Assembly (NCBI RefSeq): GCF_000938265.1
Contig: NZ_JYFC01000009.1
Coordinates: 1-64,000 of the forward strand
Direction of reading: 5' to 3'
DNA: 64,000 nt
DNA from: Agreia bicolorata
Lineage (GTDB): Bacteria; Actinomycetota; Actinomycetes; Actinomycetales; Microbacteriaceae
The first letter of the stretch is position 1. Every line of letters begins with the position of its first letter. The position numbers and the translations under genes are program-made. Below, in pieces: positions 32,741 through 40,732 of the stretch. The notes beneath the pieces are model-generated. The model worked only from the letters and a program-made list of their open reading frames with translations. It ran no database searches and was not told where the DNA came from.

Positions 32741-32932
32741 ATGACCCGCATCGCGCTTGTGACTGGAGCCAATCGCGGGCTGGGGCGGGCTACCGCGCTC
32801 GCCCTTGCTCGGAAGAAGATCAGAGTCGGCGACCCCGAGGAGATCGCCAACGCGATCTGCGCTCTGGTGTCCCATGTATTGCGCTGGGCAACGGGCGAGC
32901 GCATCGAGGTATCGGGAGGTGTGCTGCTGTGA
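32741..32932 (+). pseudogene. Internally deleted short-chain dehydrogenase
   Basis: A 63-residue open frame joining the two ends of an SDR. Residues 1-23 are the first strand and cofactor motif (ALVTGANRGLGRATALALA). Residues 28-63 are the C-terminal end found in full SDRs (VGDPEEIANAICALVS, then TGERIEVSGGVLL). About 180 residues between them, including the NNAG motif and the Tyr-x3-Lys active site, are missing, while the reading frame is preserved. No catalytic activity is possible. It retains an ATG, a GGAG ribosome site and overlaps the next gene by GTGA, so it may still act as a translated leader. Confidence 0.85.
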
Positions 32933-33360
32933 CCGGATATCGGATGGATGACCGCGTGCGGCGCGCCCTCGCCATCACTCCGTCGTCGTCGGCCTCCGCA
33001 CGCACGGTGGACATCACGACCATCGGCGCGAAAACCGGCCGCGAACGCCGCATCGAAATCTGGTTCTACCGAGTCGACGACGAGATCTATCTCACGACGC
33101 AGCCGGCGAGCCGGAGCTGGTACGCGAACCTGCTGAAGAATCCGCAGTTCACCTTCCACCTCAAGAACTCAGTTCGCGCCGATTTGCCTGCGACGGCAGA
33201 ACCCGTGCTCGACCGAGATGCGCGGCGTCGTGTCTTCGAGGCGATTGTCGCCGACCTCGACCAGCCGCGACACCGCGCCTACATCTCGCAGCCTGTTCAG
33301 TCGGTCGAGGAATGGATGGACGGCAGCCCGCTCGTGCGCGTCAGCTTCCCGCCGGTGTAG
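32929..33360 (+). CDS. F420H2-dependent nitroreductase/quinone reductase-like protein
   Basis: A 143-residue split-barrel protein of the deazaflavin-dependent nitroreductase (Ddn-like) group. The motif TTIGAKTGRERRIEIWFYRVDDEIYL includes the G-x-K-S/T-G-x-x-R loop that binds the F420 phosphate tail, and SWYANLLKNPQFTFHL is the W-x-N-L-x-x-N-P block. The family reduces quinones or nitro compounds, supporting redox protection. The GTG start at 32929 overlaps the stop of the SDR remnant; ATG at 32944 is an alternative. The end overlaps the convergent glycosylase gene by 20 bases. Confidence 0.85.
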   Translation: MTGYRMDDRVRRALAITPSSSASARTVDITTIGAKTGRERRIEIWFYRVDDEIYLTTQPASRSWYANLLKNPQFTFHLKNSVRADLPATAEPVLDRDARRRVFEAIVADLDQPRHRAYISQPVQSVEEWMDGSPLVRVSFPPV

Positions 33361-34192
33361 CCATCCCCCGCAGTGCGCGCAGGTGCACCGACGCCCACGA
33401 GCGGAACGGCTTCCAGGTCTCGGTGATCTCTTCGACCGAGCGGTCTGTGCCGTAGCGCTTCACGATCTCGTCGTTCAGTCGGCCCTCGTTGCGCGGCAGC
33501 ACATCGGCAAAGTTGGCGCCGCGGATCACCGCGAGCTCGGCCGCGAACGGCCCGAGCCCCAGGATGCTCTGCACCTGGGCGAGCGCGCCGGTCGGGTCGA
33601 GCGAGCGCAGGTAAGAGCCGGAGAGTCGCCCGTCGAGAGCGGCCTCGGCCACGGCGCGCAGGTACTCGGCCTTGCGCCCCGGCAGCTCGAGTGTCGCCCC
33701 GAGCAGCGCCTCGGGCGAGGGAAAGGCGCCGTCGTCGCCGAGCTGCTTCGTGATCCGCGTCTTTGTCGCGGCGGCCTGCCTCATCTGCACTCGCTGCGAG
33801 AGCACCGACCACGCGGCGGCCTCATAGGGTGAGAAGAAGCCGCAGGGCCGGAACCCGGGGAGCCGAGCCTGCGCATCCGCAATGACCTCGTCGCGTGCCG
33901 CCACATCCGGCCAGCCGCGGCCGTCGATGTCTATCGACAGAAGCCGGCGCACCTGCTCGGTCGCGGCATCCAGGTCGCCCGGGCCGTCGACGACGATGCG
34001 CGCCGACCCGCCCTCTTGGGTGACAACGGCATCCACTCGCTGCCAGTCGGTGTCGCAGAGAAACACCGTGCGGATGCCCTCCGCGCTGGTCTGGTGCGCG
34101 AGCTCGCCGGGCGTGAAGCCCTCCCAGAAGCGCTTGCTGGTCGCGAGTGACCAGGGGCCGACGACCTCGTGCGCCGTCTTGAGTCGGCTCAT
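33341..34192 (-). CDS. DNA-3-methyladenine glycosylase-like HhH-GPD protein
   Basis: A 283-residue protein with an AlkA-type N-terminal mixed domain and an HhH-GPD core. FFSPYEAAAWSVLSQRVQMRQA matches the P-x-E-x-x-x-x-x-I-x-x-Q-Q/R helix region, and the hairpin ILGLGPFAAELAVIRG is the DNA-binding motif. In the family the next loop carries the catalytic Asp (P-x-x-D); here the loop reads DVLPRNEGRLND, so the position is Asn or Glu. It therefore may be altered in activity. It would remove alkylated or damaged bases. Four bases separate it from the downstream stop of the VOC gene's frame at 34196. Confidence 0.82.
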   Translation of the reverse strand: MSRLKTAHEVVGPWSLATSKRFWEGFTPGELAHQTSAEGIRTVFLCDTDWQRVDAVVTQEGGSARIVVDGPGDLDAATEQVRRLLSIDIDGRGWPDVAARDEVIADAQARLPGFRPCGFFSPYEAAAWSVLSQRVQMRQAAATKTRITKQLGDDGAFPSPEALLGATLELPGRKAEYLRAVAEAALDGRLSGSYLRSLDPTGALAQVQSILGLGPFAAELAVIRGANFADVLPRNEGRLNDEIVKRYGTDRSVEEITETWKPFRSWASVHLRALRGMATPAGS

Positions 34193-34195
34193 GGA

Positions 34196-34561
34196 TCAGG
34201 CCTTGTCGTGCAGTGTGATGGCGTAGCCGTCGGGGTCGGCGAAGGTGAAGGTGCGTCCGAACGGTCCGTCGACAGGGGCGGAGGTGACGGTGAATCCATC
34301 GGCGACGAGCGTGTCGTGGATCTGCTGTGCGTCGGGCGCATGCATCCACACGCCGATACCCAGACCGAGCTGGGCGCCCGAGTTCAGGTCGACGCCGGGC
34401 ATCGCGTCGCGTACAGCGAAGGCTGCGGGCGTCGCGCCGAAGACGATGGCGTGGGGCGGGCCGGGCTGACGATTCAGACCGAGGTACTTCTCGTAGAACG
34501 CGGCGGATGCCTCGATGTCGCGGACCTGCAGCGAGATGAAGCCGGGGCCGGATGCGGTCAT
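34196..34561 (-). CDS. VOC family protein (glyoxalase-like)
   Basis: A 121-residue single VOC module. It starts GFISLQVRDIEASAAFYEKYLGLNRQ, contains the middle HAIVFGATPAAFAVRD strand, and ends GRTFTFADPDGYAITLHD with the conserved F-x-D-P-D-G motif. Function unspecific; relatives include dioxygenases and resistance proteins. It is divergent from a MarR regulator with a perfect palindrome between them, which makes control by that regulator very likely. It is followed by the glycosylase on the same strand with only three bases between. Confidence 0.88.
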   Translation of the reverse strand: MTASGPGFISLQVRDIEASAAFYEKYLGLNRQPGPPHAIVFGATPAAFAVRDAMPGVDLNSGAQLGLGIGVWMHAPDAQQIHDTLVADGFTVTSAPVDGPFGRTFTFADPDGYAITLHDKA

Positions 34562-34590
34562 GATGTTCTCCTTTGGTGATGTCAGTTTGT

Positions 34591-34609
34591 TGACATACTC
34601 AGTATGTCA
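34591..34609. promoter_or_regulatory. Candidate MarR operator
   Basis: TGACATACTCAGTATGTCA is a perfect palindrome with 8-base arms and a 3-base centre. It lies between the divergent VOC and MarR genes, 10 bases before the MarR ATG. Additional half-sites (GTCA at 34581, TTGACA at 34615) flank it. Confidence 0.8.
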
Positions 34610-34619
34610 GAATATTGAC

Positions 34620-35066
34620 ATGAGTCAAGGTGCATCGGGAATCGAGCTGGAGACATCGTTGGGGTACCTGCTGAAAGAGGTCTCGAGTGCGCTGCGCACC
34701 GCCATGGAGGCCGTGCTCCGTCCGCTCGGTATGAGCGTGACCCACTACTCGTGCCTCGAACTGCTCGCCCAGCGGCCCGGTCTGTCGAACTCTGAACTCG
34801 CGCGCGGAACCTTTGTGACCCGCCAGGCGATGAACGTGCTGCTGCAGGCGCTCGAGGGTGACGGGCTCGTGACGAGATCGCAGCAGCCCGCTTCGGGTCG
34901 CGCGCTGCCCACACGGCTGACCGCCGCCGGTCGTGCCCAGCTCGCCACCGCGAGTGCAGCGGTGAAGGGTGTCGAAGATCGCATGAAGTCGCAGCTCTCA
35001 CCGAGCGAACAAGACGCTCTGCGCGCAATGCTGTCGGCGTGCGCTGTGTCGCTGCGCGCGAGCTGA
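34620..35066 (+). CDS. MarR family regulator
   Basis: A 148-residue winged-helix regulator. The recognition region GLSNSELARGTFVTRQAMNVLLQALEGDGLVTRSQQPASGRALPTRLTAAG is typical MarR, with a two-strand wing carrying basic residues, flanked by N- and C-terminal dimerisation helices. ATG at 34620 gives the usual length. It overlaps its own operator region, indicating autorepression together with control of the divergent VOC gene. The inducer is unknown. Confidence 0.92.
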   Translation: MSQGASGIELETSLGYLLKEVSSALRTAMEAVLRPLGMSVTHYSCLELLAQRPGLSNSELARGTFVTRQAMNVLLQALEGDGLVTRSQQPASGRALPTRLTAAGRAQLATASAAVKGVEDRMKSQLSPSEQDALRAMLSACAVSLRAS

Positions 35067-35206
35067 GGGCGGGCATCCGAACGGATTGAGGGCAGGCGGC
35101 TGCGTCTGCCGCAGAGGATCGTTCGATACGATGCTGAGGCACGAGCAGAGCCGATCGTCACGGTCGGTGACTGTGCCCGAATCGAAGACAGAGAAGTAGA
35201 CCGTAG

Positions 35207-36045
35207 ATGACCGCATCGACCATCGATCCCGCAATCGCCCGCTCCTGGCTGCTCGTTTCAGGCATTAGATCCGAAGAGTTCGACGGGGCCAGCGATTCTC
35301 GCGCCGATCAGATCATCCTCGACATCGAAGACGCCGTCGACCCCAAGCTCAAAGCGGATGCGCGTGGCTCGGTCATCGATTGGCTCACGGCCGGCGGCGC
35401 CGGCTGGGTGCGCATCAACGACCGCAGCACCGAGTTCTGGAGCGACGACGTCGACAGCCTCAAAGGTGTTCCGGGGCTCGCGGGTGTGATGCTTGCGAAG
35501 ACGGAGTCGGCCGAGCATGTGTCCGAGACGTTCGACCGCCTCGGCGGCACGGTGCCTGTTCTCGCGCTCGTCGAGTCTGCGCTGGGAATCGAGGAGGCGC
35601 CGTCGATCGCGCGCGCTCGCGGAGCCTTCCGCCTCGGCTTCGGCAGGGAGACTATCGTCGCGACACGGGCACGAGCGCCGACGACCTCGCCATGGCCTAC
35701 CCGCGTTCACGCCTCGTCGTGGCCAGCCGCATCGGAAACCTGCCCGGCCCCATCGACGGCCCGACGGTCGGCAGCAACCACCCGGTGCTGCGCCAGAAGT
35801 CGGAGCACGCCGTGGCCATGGGTCTCACGGGAAAGCTGTGTCTCGACCTCGACCAGCTCTCGGTGATCAACGAGACCATCAGCCCCACGGTGTCGGACGC
35901 GACGTGGGCGCGCGACTTTCTCGACGATTTCGAGTCGCGTGGCCGGGTCATCCGCGATGGCAGCGACCTGCCGAGGCTCGGCCGTGCCGAGAAGATCGAC
36001 CGTCTCGCCAAGGCATTCGGCATCCAGCCGATCGCGCGCCGCTAG
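35207..36045 (+). pseudogene. CitE-like HpcH/HpaI aldolase/citrate lyase protein, frameshifted
   Basis: Two frames together encode one complete protein of about 279 residues. The first frame gives SWLLVSGIRSEEFDGASDSRADQ and LDIEDAV (Mg-binding D/E), and LALVESALGI, up to FRLGFG. The second continues GDYRRDTGTSADDLAMAYPRSRLVVASR to a TAG at 36045. The join is at about 35645, where one base seems missing within an AGGGAG run. Both parts are well conserved, so either the gene is very recently inactivated or the base was lost in sequencing. CitE-like proteins cleave or form (3S)-malyl- or citramalyl-CoA type substrates. No neighbouring gene reveals the pathway. Confidence 0.82.
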
Positions 36046-36082
36046 ACAGCGCTCGAGCTCGCCCCGAGCTCAACGGCGGCGC

Positions 36083-36140
36083 TGAGATGTCGACGATGGC
36101 GACGTAGACGTGCTGTCAGGTCGCCATCTGTGACATCTCA
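36083..36140. repeat. Long hairpin G between convergent genes
   Basis: TGAGATGTC (36083-36091) and GATGGCGAC (36095-36103) pair with GTCGCCATC (36120-36128) and GACATCTCA (36132-36140), leaving a 3-by-3 internal loop. Eighteen base pairs result. The right arm includes the stop codon of the minus-strand gene at 36138. Confidence 0.75.
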
Positions 36141-36347
36141 CACGGCGTCGTTGCCGTTACCCTCGGTGCGCGCCCGGTTCTTGCCCTCGTCGACGACCCG
36201 GATGCTGCGGAGATTGTCGTCGAGGCCTCCGTCGCGTGCCGCGTCGGCCCGGATCTGGTCTTGACGCCCGGCCTGCTTCTCTTCGTCGCTTGCTTCGTTC
36301 GCGCCGTCCATGATGGGGGCGTCCTGGGTTTTGTCGTGTGAGCTCAT
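36138..36347 (-). CDS. Small hydrophilic hypothetical protein
   Basis: A 69-residue highly charged protein (MSSHDKTQDAPIMDGANEAS, then EEKQAGRQDQIRADAARDGG) with low hydrophobicity, probably largely unstructured or a short helix. Many actinobacteria encode such small acidic proteins of unknown use. Codon third positions fit coding, and the start ATG at 36347 precedes the only open frame here without stop on this strand that has ordinary composition. Its stop lies inside hairpin G. Confidence in the gene is moderate. Confidence 0.55.
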   Translation of the reverse strand: MSSHDKTQDAPIMDGANEASDEEKQAGRQDQIRADAARDGGLDDNLRSIRVVDEGKNRARTEGNGNDAV

Positions 36348-36512
36348 GTCCGCATCGTACGGCGGGGTCATGCGAGCGCGGCATCCCCTTGCGCTCACGG
36401 AATAAGCCGCGCACGTGCTGCTCGTGTGTCGTAACGAGGTCGTAACGTGGCAGAAATCGAATAGATCAATCTGATCTGTTTGACTTGCGCAGTCGCTACC
36501 CGAAAGGACGAC

Positions 36513-37292
36513 ATGACCCTGACGATTGCAGGTCTTCAGCACGCCGGTGTGCCCGGAGACGTCGAAGCGAACCTCGCCATCATCGAGCACGCTGCTCGCG
36601 ATGCTGCTAGGCGAGGCGCGGCCATGCTCGTTACGCCCGAGATGTTCGTGACGGGGTACAACATCGACGGCAGCCTCGACGACCTCGCGGCCCTCGATCT
36701 GACCGCGCGCGTCGCACGCATCGCGAGGTCGGTCGGAATCGCGATCGTCGCCGGACTTCCCTTGCCGAAAGAGAGCGGCGGCATCTACAACGCTCTCGTC
36801 GTGGTCGACTCGGCGGGCGTCGAACTCACCCGCTATCGGAAGACCCACCTCTTCGCCGAGCTCGACCGCTCCCTCTTCCACGCCGGCGACGCACTGGCCG
36901 ACCCCATCGACGTCGGCGGAGTGCGACTGTCGTTCCTCATCTGCTACGACGTCGAGTTTCCCGAGACCGTGCGGGCTGCCGCGCTCGCGGGCGTCGACGC
37001 GGTGATCGTTCCGACGGCTCAGATGGAACCCTTCGCCCACATTGCGGACCATCTCATTCCGGTTCGCGCATGGGAGAACCAGGTGCACGTGGTCTACGTG
37101 AATCGATGCGGAGCCGAGGGCGACCTTCGTTACGTCGGACGAAGCAGCATCGTCGCCCCAGATGGCGAGCGGCTCGCCTCGCTGGGCGAGGCCGAGTCGG
37201 GTCTGATGATCGCCACGATCGATCCGGATGCGACGGCGCGAGCCAGGATCGCCAACCCCTACCTCGACGACCGCCGCCCCGAACTGTATTGA
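36513..37292 (+). CDS. Carbon-nitrogen hydrolase (nitrilase superfamily)
   Basis: A 259-residue amidase. The catalytic triad is clear: Glu43 in TPEMFVTGY, Lys110 in YRKTHLF and Cys144 in ICYDVEFPE. It is the nitrilase/omega-amidase type that hydrolyses amides or nitriles to acid and ammonia. The ribosome site GAAAGGACG stands before ATG 36513. It is followed 46 bases later by an APC permease and then by an FCD-type GntR regulator on the same strand, so it probably degrades a compound imported by that permease, providing nitrogen. Confidence 0.92.
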   Translation: MTLTIAGLQHAGVPGDVEANLAIIEHAARDAARRGAAMLVTPEMFVTGYNIDGSLDDLAALDLTARVARIARSVGIAIVAGLPLPKESGGIYNALVVVDSAGVELTRYRKTHLFAELDRSLFHAGDALADPIDVGGVRLSFLICYDVEFPETVRAAALAGVDAVIVPTAQMEPFAHIADHLIPVRAWENQVHVVYVNRCGAEGDLRYVGRSSIVAPDGERLASLGEAESGLMIATIDPDATARARIANPYLDDRRPELY

Positions 37293-37338
37293 GCCCGCGC
37301 CACGGACATATCCCCGATCACCCGACCGAAAGCAGACC

Positions 37339-38799
37339 ATGACCGCCTCACCTAGCGTCGCCTCGCAATCGACCACCCGCCTCGACGGGCAACTCGGCAC
37401 CCGCTCCATCGTCTTTATGGTGATCGCCGCCGCGGCGCCGCTGACGGTGATCGGCGGCAATGTTCCCCTGGCCGTGGGAAGCGGCAATGGGGCGGGTGCA
37501 CCCATCGGTTTCGCGCTCGCCGCGATCATTCTGCTGCTGTTCTCGGTGGGCTTTGTGACGATGACGCCGTTCGTCAAGGAGGCGGGAGCGTTCTTCTCCT
37601 ATGTGACCGCGGGGTTGGGATCCCGACTCGGTCTCGGCACCGCGTTCACCGCCCTCGTCGCCTATACGGCGATTCAGGTCGGCGTATACGGATACATGGG
37701 ATGGGCTGTCGGCGATCTGGTGACCTACTTCGGCGGACCGGATCTGCCGTGGTGGCTCTACTCCTTCGCCGCCATGGCGATCGTGGCGGTGCTCGGCTAT
37801 CGGCACATCGACCTGAGCGCGCGTGTCTTGGGTGTCGCGTTGGCCCTCGAGATCCTCGTGGTCGTCGTGCTCGATATCGTGATCTTCGCCACCGGGGGAG
37901 ACAGCGGTATCGCTATGCAGACCTTCGACCCCGCAACGGTGTTCACCCCTGGAATCGGCGTGGCGGTGCTCTTCGCCCTCACCGGCTTCATCGGGTTCGA
38001 GGCGACGGCCGTCTTCCGAGACGAAGCTCGCACCCCCGAGAAGACGATTCCTCGGGCGACCTACATCGCCGTGATCGTGATCGGCGTCTTCTACGCGGTC
38101 TCGTGCTGGGCGCTCATCACGGGCGTCGGCGCGAACAATGCAGTGGCGGTCGCACAGAAGACGCTCGCCGGCAACGGCAACCTCCTGCTCGACACGGCCA
38201 CCCAGTATCTCGGCCCGATCATGCGCGATGTGATTCAGGTGCTTCTCGTGACGAGCCTGTTCGCGTGCGTTCTGTCTTTCCACAACGTGATCGCCCGCTA
38301 CCAGTTCAGCCTGGCTAATAAGGGCGTGCTGCCCGCCGCTCTCGGGCGTCGCCACACCCGGCATCACTCCCCGTCGGTGTCGTCGATCGTTCAGACGATC
38401 ACGGCTGCGGTCGTTCTCGCCGTTCTCGCCCTCTCCGGGCTCGATCCCCTCGTCGGCGTCTTCGGGTCGATGGCCGGCGTCGCCACGGTAGGCATGGTGA
38501 TCCTGATGCTCCTCACCTCGGTGGCCGTGTTCTTCTTCTTCCTGCGACGCCCTGCCTTGGCCGAGGGTCACGCCTGGGGAGCGCGCGTGTTCCCCGTGCT
38601 CGCGGTACTCGGACTCATCATCGCCATGTGGCTCGTGCTGTCGAACTTCACGCTCGTGACCGGCGGAAGCGTGGCCGTGAGCACGGCGCTGGCCCTCGTG
38701 CCGGTCGTCGCGCTGCTGCTTGGTATCGTTCTCGGAGCGCGGCTCCGGCTCGATGGCGGTGCGGCGATCGATGCGGATGCCGAGGCGCCGCCCGCCTGA
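37339..38799 (+). CDS. APC family amino acid/polyamine permease
   Basis: A 486-residue transporter with about twelve membrane helices. The N-terminal motif SIVFMVIAAAAPLTVIGGNVPLAVG matches helix 1 of the APC superfamily, FIGFEATAVFRDEARTPEKTIPRA is the conserved helix 6-loop with the acidic cytosolic turn, and FHNVIARYQFSLANKGVLP is another landmark. It takes up an amino acid, amine or related compound by cation symport. Its position between the nitrilase and the regulator suggests an amide-containing substrate. Confidence 0.9.
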   Translation: MTASPSVASQSTTRLDGQLGTRSIVFMVIAAAAPLTVIGGNVPLAVGSGNGAGAPIGFALAAIILLLFSVGFVTMTPFVKEAGAFFSYVTAGLGSRLGLGTAFTALVAYTAIQVGVYGYMGWAVGDLVTYFGGPDLPWWLYSFAAMAIVAVLGYRHIDLSARVLGVALALEILVVVVLDIVIFATGGDSGIAMQTFDPATVFTPGIGVAVLFALTGFIGFEATAVFRDEARTPEKTIPRATYIAVIVIGVFYAVSCWALITGVGANNAVAVAQKTLAGNGNLLLDTATQYLGPIMRDVIQVLLVTSLFACVLSFHNVIARYQFSLANKGVLPAALGRRHTRHHSPSVSSIVQTITAAVVLAVLALSGLDPLVGVFGSMAGVATVGMVILMLLTSVAVFFFFLRRPALAEGHAWGARVFPVLAVLGLIIAMWLVLSNFTLVTGGSVAVSTALALVPVVALLLGIVLGARLRLDGGAAIDADAEAPPA

Positions 38800-38850
38800 T
38801 CGGCCCCGGCGGCCGGGCCGACGGCATCCATGACCTGAACGGAGCCGACC

Positions 38851-39570
38851 GTGGATCTCGACTCGCCCGCGTTCGGCGCGATCCGCCGAACGTCTGCCGT
38901 GGACACCGTTCGAGCCCGCATCTGGCTCGGCGTAAATCTCGGAATGCTGACGGCCGGACAACGCCTGCCGACTCCCGCGGAGACGGCCCGTGCGTTCGGC
39001 GTCAGCGAGATGACTGTGCGGCGGGCATATCGGTTGCTGAGCGACGAAGGTCTCGTGGTGCGTGTGCGAGGGGGTTCCGGCGGATCGTTCATCGCCGAGG
39101 TGCTTCCCGACCACGCCAGCCCGGCCCTCGCCGCCTATCGAGAGGACGCTGAGCATGTGCACGACCTCATCGATCAGCGCGCCGTGATCGAGGCGGGGCT
39201 CGCCGGCCTCGCCAGCGGGTCGCGAACAGCGCCGGAGTTGGCTGAGATGGGTGCTCTTGTGGAGCGTATGCAGGCGGCGAGGGACTGGGCCGATTTTCGC
39301 GAAGCGGATGCGGCGTTTCACGAGGCCGTGGCGTCGGCAGCCCACGTTCCGGGTGCCGCCACCCTGCACCGCCGGGTGGCGAACGAGCTCTACGAGTACT
39401 TCGTTCCCTATCGGCTGGAGTACCTGAAGGGGTCGAACGCCGAGCACGGATTGCTCGTCGAGGCGCTGGCGAGCGGCGACGCTCTTGCGGCCAGCGGGCT
39501 CGCTTATGCTCACGTGACGGAGTTGCACCACTCTATGTACGTGGGGCGCATGGACTCGTCGTTCAGCTAG
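38851..39570 (+). CDS. GntR family regulator with FCD domain
   Basis: A 239-residue regulator. The winged helix RIWLGVNLGMLTAGQRLPTPAETARAFGVSEMTVRRAYRLLSDEGLV has the GntR fold, and residues about 100-235 form an all-helical FCD ligand domain (HDLIDQRAVIEAGLAGLA, FREADAAFHEAVASAAH, where acidic and His residues bind a metal). Start GTG 38851. A 7-bp GC-rich stem (38800-38821) separates it from the permease. It most likely controls the preceding nitrilase/permease genes in response to their substrate. Confidence 0.88.
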   Translation: MDLDSPAFGAIRRTSAVDTVRARIWLGVNLGMLTAGQRLPTPAETARAFGVSEMTVRRAYRLLSDEGLVVRVRGGSGGSFIAEVLPDHASPALAAYREDAEHVHDLIDQRAVIEAGLAGLASGSRTAPELAEMGALVERMQAARDWADFREADAAFHEAVASAAHVPGAATLHRRVANELYEYFVPYRLEYLKGSNAEHGLLVEALASGDALAASGLAYAHVTELHHSMYVGRMDSSFS

Positions 39571-40190
39571 AAGTGCAGCTGCTTCAAGGTGCCGTACTTG
39601 ATCACGAGTTCTTCGAGCTCGTTGTAGCCGCTCTGCCCGTCCGCGATGTGAATCATGCCCGTATCGTTCTTGAGAATCAGGTCGGGTCCGTCAGAGAAGA
39701 GCAGCGTCGACCAGGGACCCGAAAATACAACGGCGCCGGATGTGTCGACCGCTCTGACCCCCGCGTCGTCGAGACGGACCTCGGCGATGCCGCGATCTGC
39801 CTTGACGGCGAAAGCGACGGGGAATTCGCTCCTCTCGTACTCCTCGAAGTAGGCGGTGAAGCCCGCCTTCGCCAGGGGCCAGCCGGCGCGGAGGCTCTGC
39901 GACACCCGGGAGATGTGCAGCGTTCGCGTTTCGTCGCCGACGTGAATCGAGTCGACGGGGGATCCGATCGGATAGCGCTCCTGAAACTGTTTCCACTGCC
40001 ACGCGTCGTTCAGAACGACATCGCTCGACGAGAGGTAGGGCTGGTCGCCTATCCAGTCGACCGTCACGCGCCACGACGCGATGCCCGACTTCTTCTTTCG
40101 ACGACCGGATGCGACGCCGATCACCACGATGAGCGCGAGCACCACGACTCCTGCGCCCAGAAAGAGCAGAATTCCCTGATCGTCGGACAT
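39567..40190 (-). CDS. Single-helix membrane protein, unassigned
   Basis: A 207-residue protein I do not recognise. One N-terminal membrane helix (ILLFLGAGVVVLALIVVIGVA) is followed by RRKKK, which keeps the remaining 170 residues in the cytosol by the positive-inside rule. That part is beta-rich (WRVTVDWIGDQPYLSSSD, FSGPWSTLLFSDGPDLILK) and contains a W-x-W near residue 65. The ATG overlaps the stop of the hydrolase gene as TGATG, so the two are coupled. The stop overlaps the convergent GntR gene by four bases. Confidence 0.68.
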   Translation of the reverse strand: MSDDQGILLFLGAGVVVLALIVVIGVASGRRKKKSGIASWRVTVDWIGDQPYLSSSDVVLNDAWQWKQFQERYPIGSPVDSIHVGDETRTLHISRVSQSLRAGWPLAKAGFTAYFEEYERSEFPVAFAVKADRGIAEVRLDDAGVRAVDTSGAVVFSGPWSTLLFSDGPDLILKNDTGMIHIADGQSGYNELEELVIKYGTLKQLHF

Positions 40191-40732
40191 CACTTCTCCA
40201 GTTCGTCGCTCGTGAGCACTGTGGCGAAGCTGCCGTCGAGTGCGGCCATAAACGACGCGTGCACCGCGGCGCCTGCAATCACGGTGTCGCCGAAGGTGAG
40301 ATCGGGGGCGGCGCAGGCATCGCTCACGACGGTGACCTCGAAGCCGAGTTCGCTGGCGGCGCGTGTCGTCGAGTCGATGCACATGCTGCTCATCATGCCG
40401 ACGATCACCAACTCGGTGACGCCCTCGTCGACGAGCAGTTGCTGAAGCCCGGTTCCGATGAAGCTGTTGGGTTCGTGCTTCTCGAGCACGATCTCGTCGC
40501 CGACCGGCGCGACGAGTGGGTGGATGCCGACGCCCGGCGTTCCTTGCACGAAGAACGTGGCGTCGTCCTCGGTCGACACGTGGAAGATGTGCACGATGGG
40601 CTCGCCGGATGCGCGGAAGCCGTCGAGAACGGTGCGCGCGGCGGCGGCCGCGGCATCCGGGCCAACGAGCGGAAACGCGCCCCCTGGGAAGTAGTCGAGC
40701 TGGATGTCCACGATGAGCAGCGCGCGAGTCAT
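40190..40732 (-). CDS. Cysteine hydrolase of the isochorismatase superfamily
   Basis: A 180-residue hydrolase. The catalytic residues are Asp9 (LLIVDIQLDY), Lys85 (LEKHEPNSF) and Cys118 (MMSSMCIDSTTRAA), with the family VVSDACA motif after them. Members hydrolyse isochorismate, nicotinamide, N-carbamoyl compounds or other amides; the exact substrate is not decidable. The ATG lies in the end of the MFS gene with a four-base overlap, placing it as third gene of an ArsR-MFS-hydrolase-membrane protein unit. Confidence 0.9.
   Translation of the reverse strand: MTRALLIVDIQLDYFPGGAFPLVGPDAAAAAARTVLDGFRASGEPIVHIFHVSTEDDATFFVQGTPGVGIHPLVAPVGDEIVLEKHEPNSFIGTGLQQLLVDEGVTELVIVGMMSSMCIDSTTRAASELGFEVTVVSDACAAPDLTFGDTVIAGAAVHASFMAALDGSFATVLTSDELEK

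Noticed and set aside
37348-39531. A 727-residue open frame on the minus strand across the permease and GntR genes
   Set aside because: It is the antisense shadow of clear plus-strand genes in GC-rich DNA; composition is Arg/His/Gly-rich with no domain pattern.
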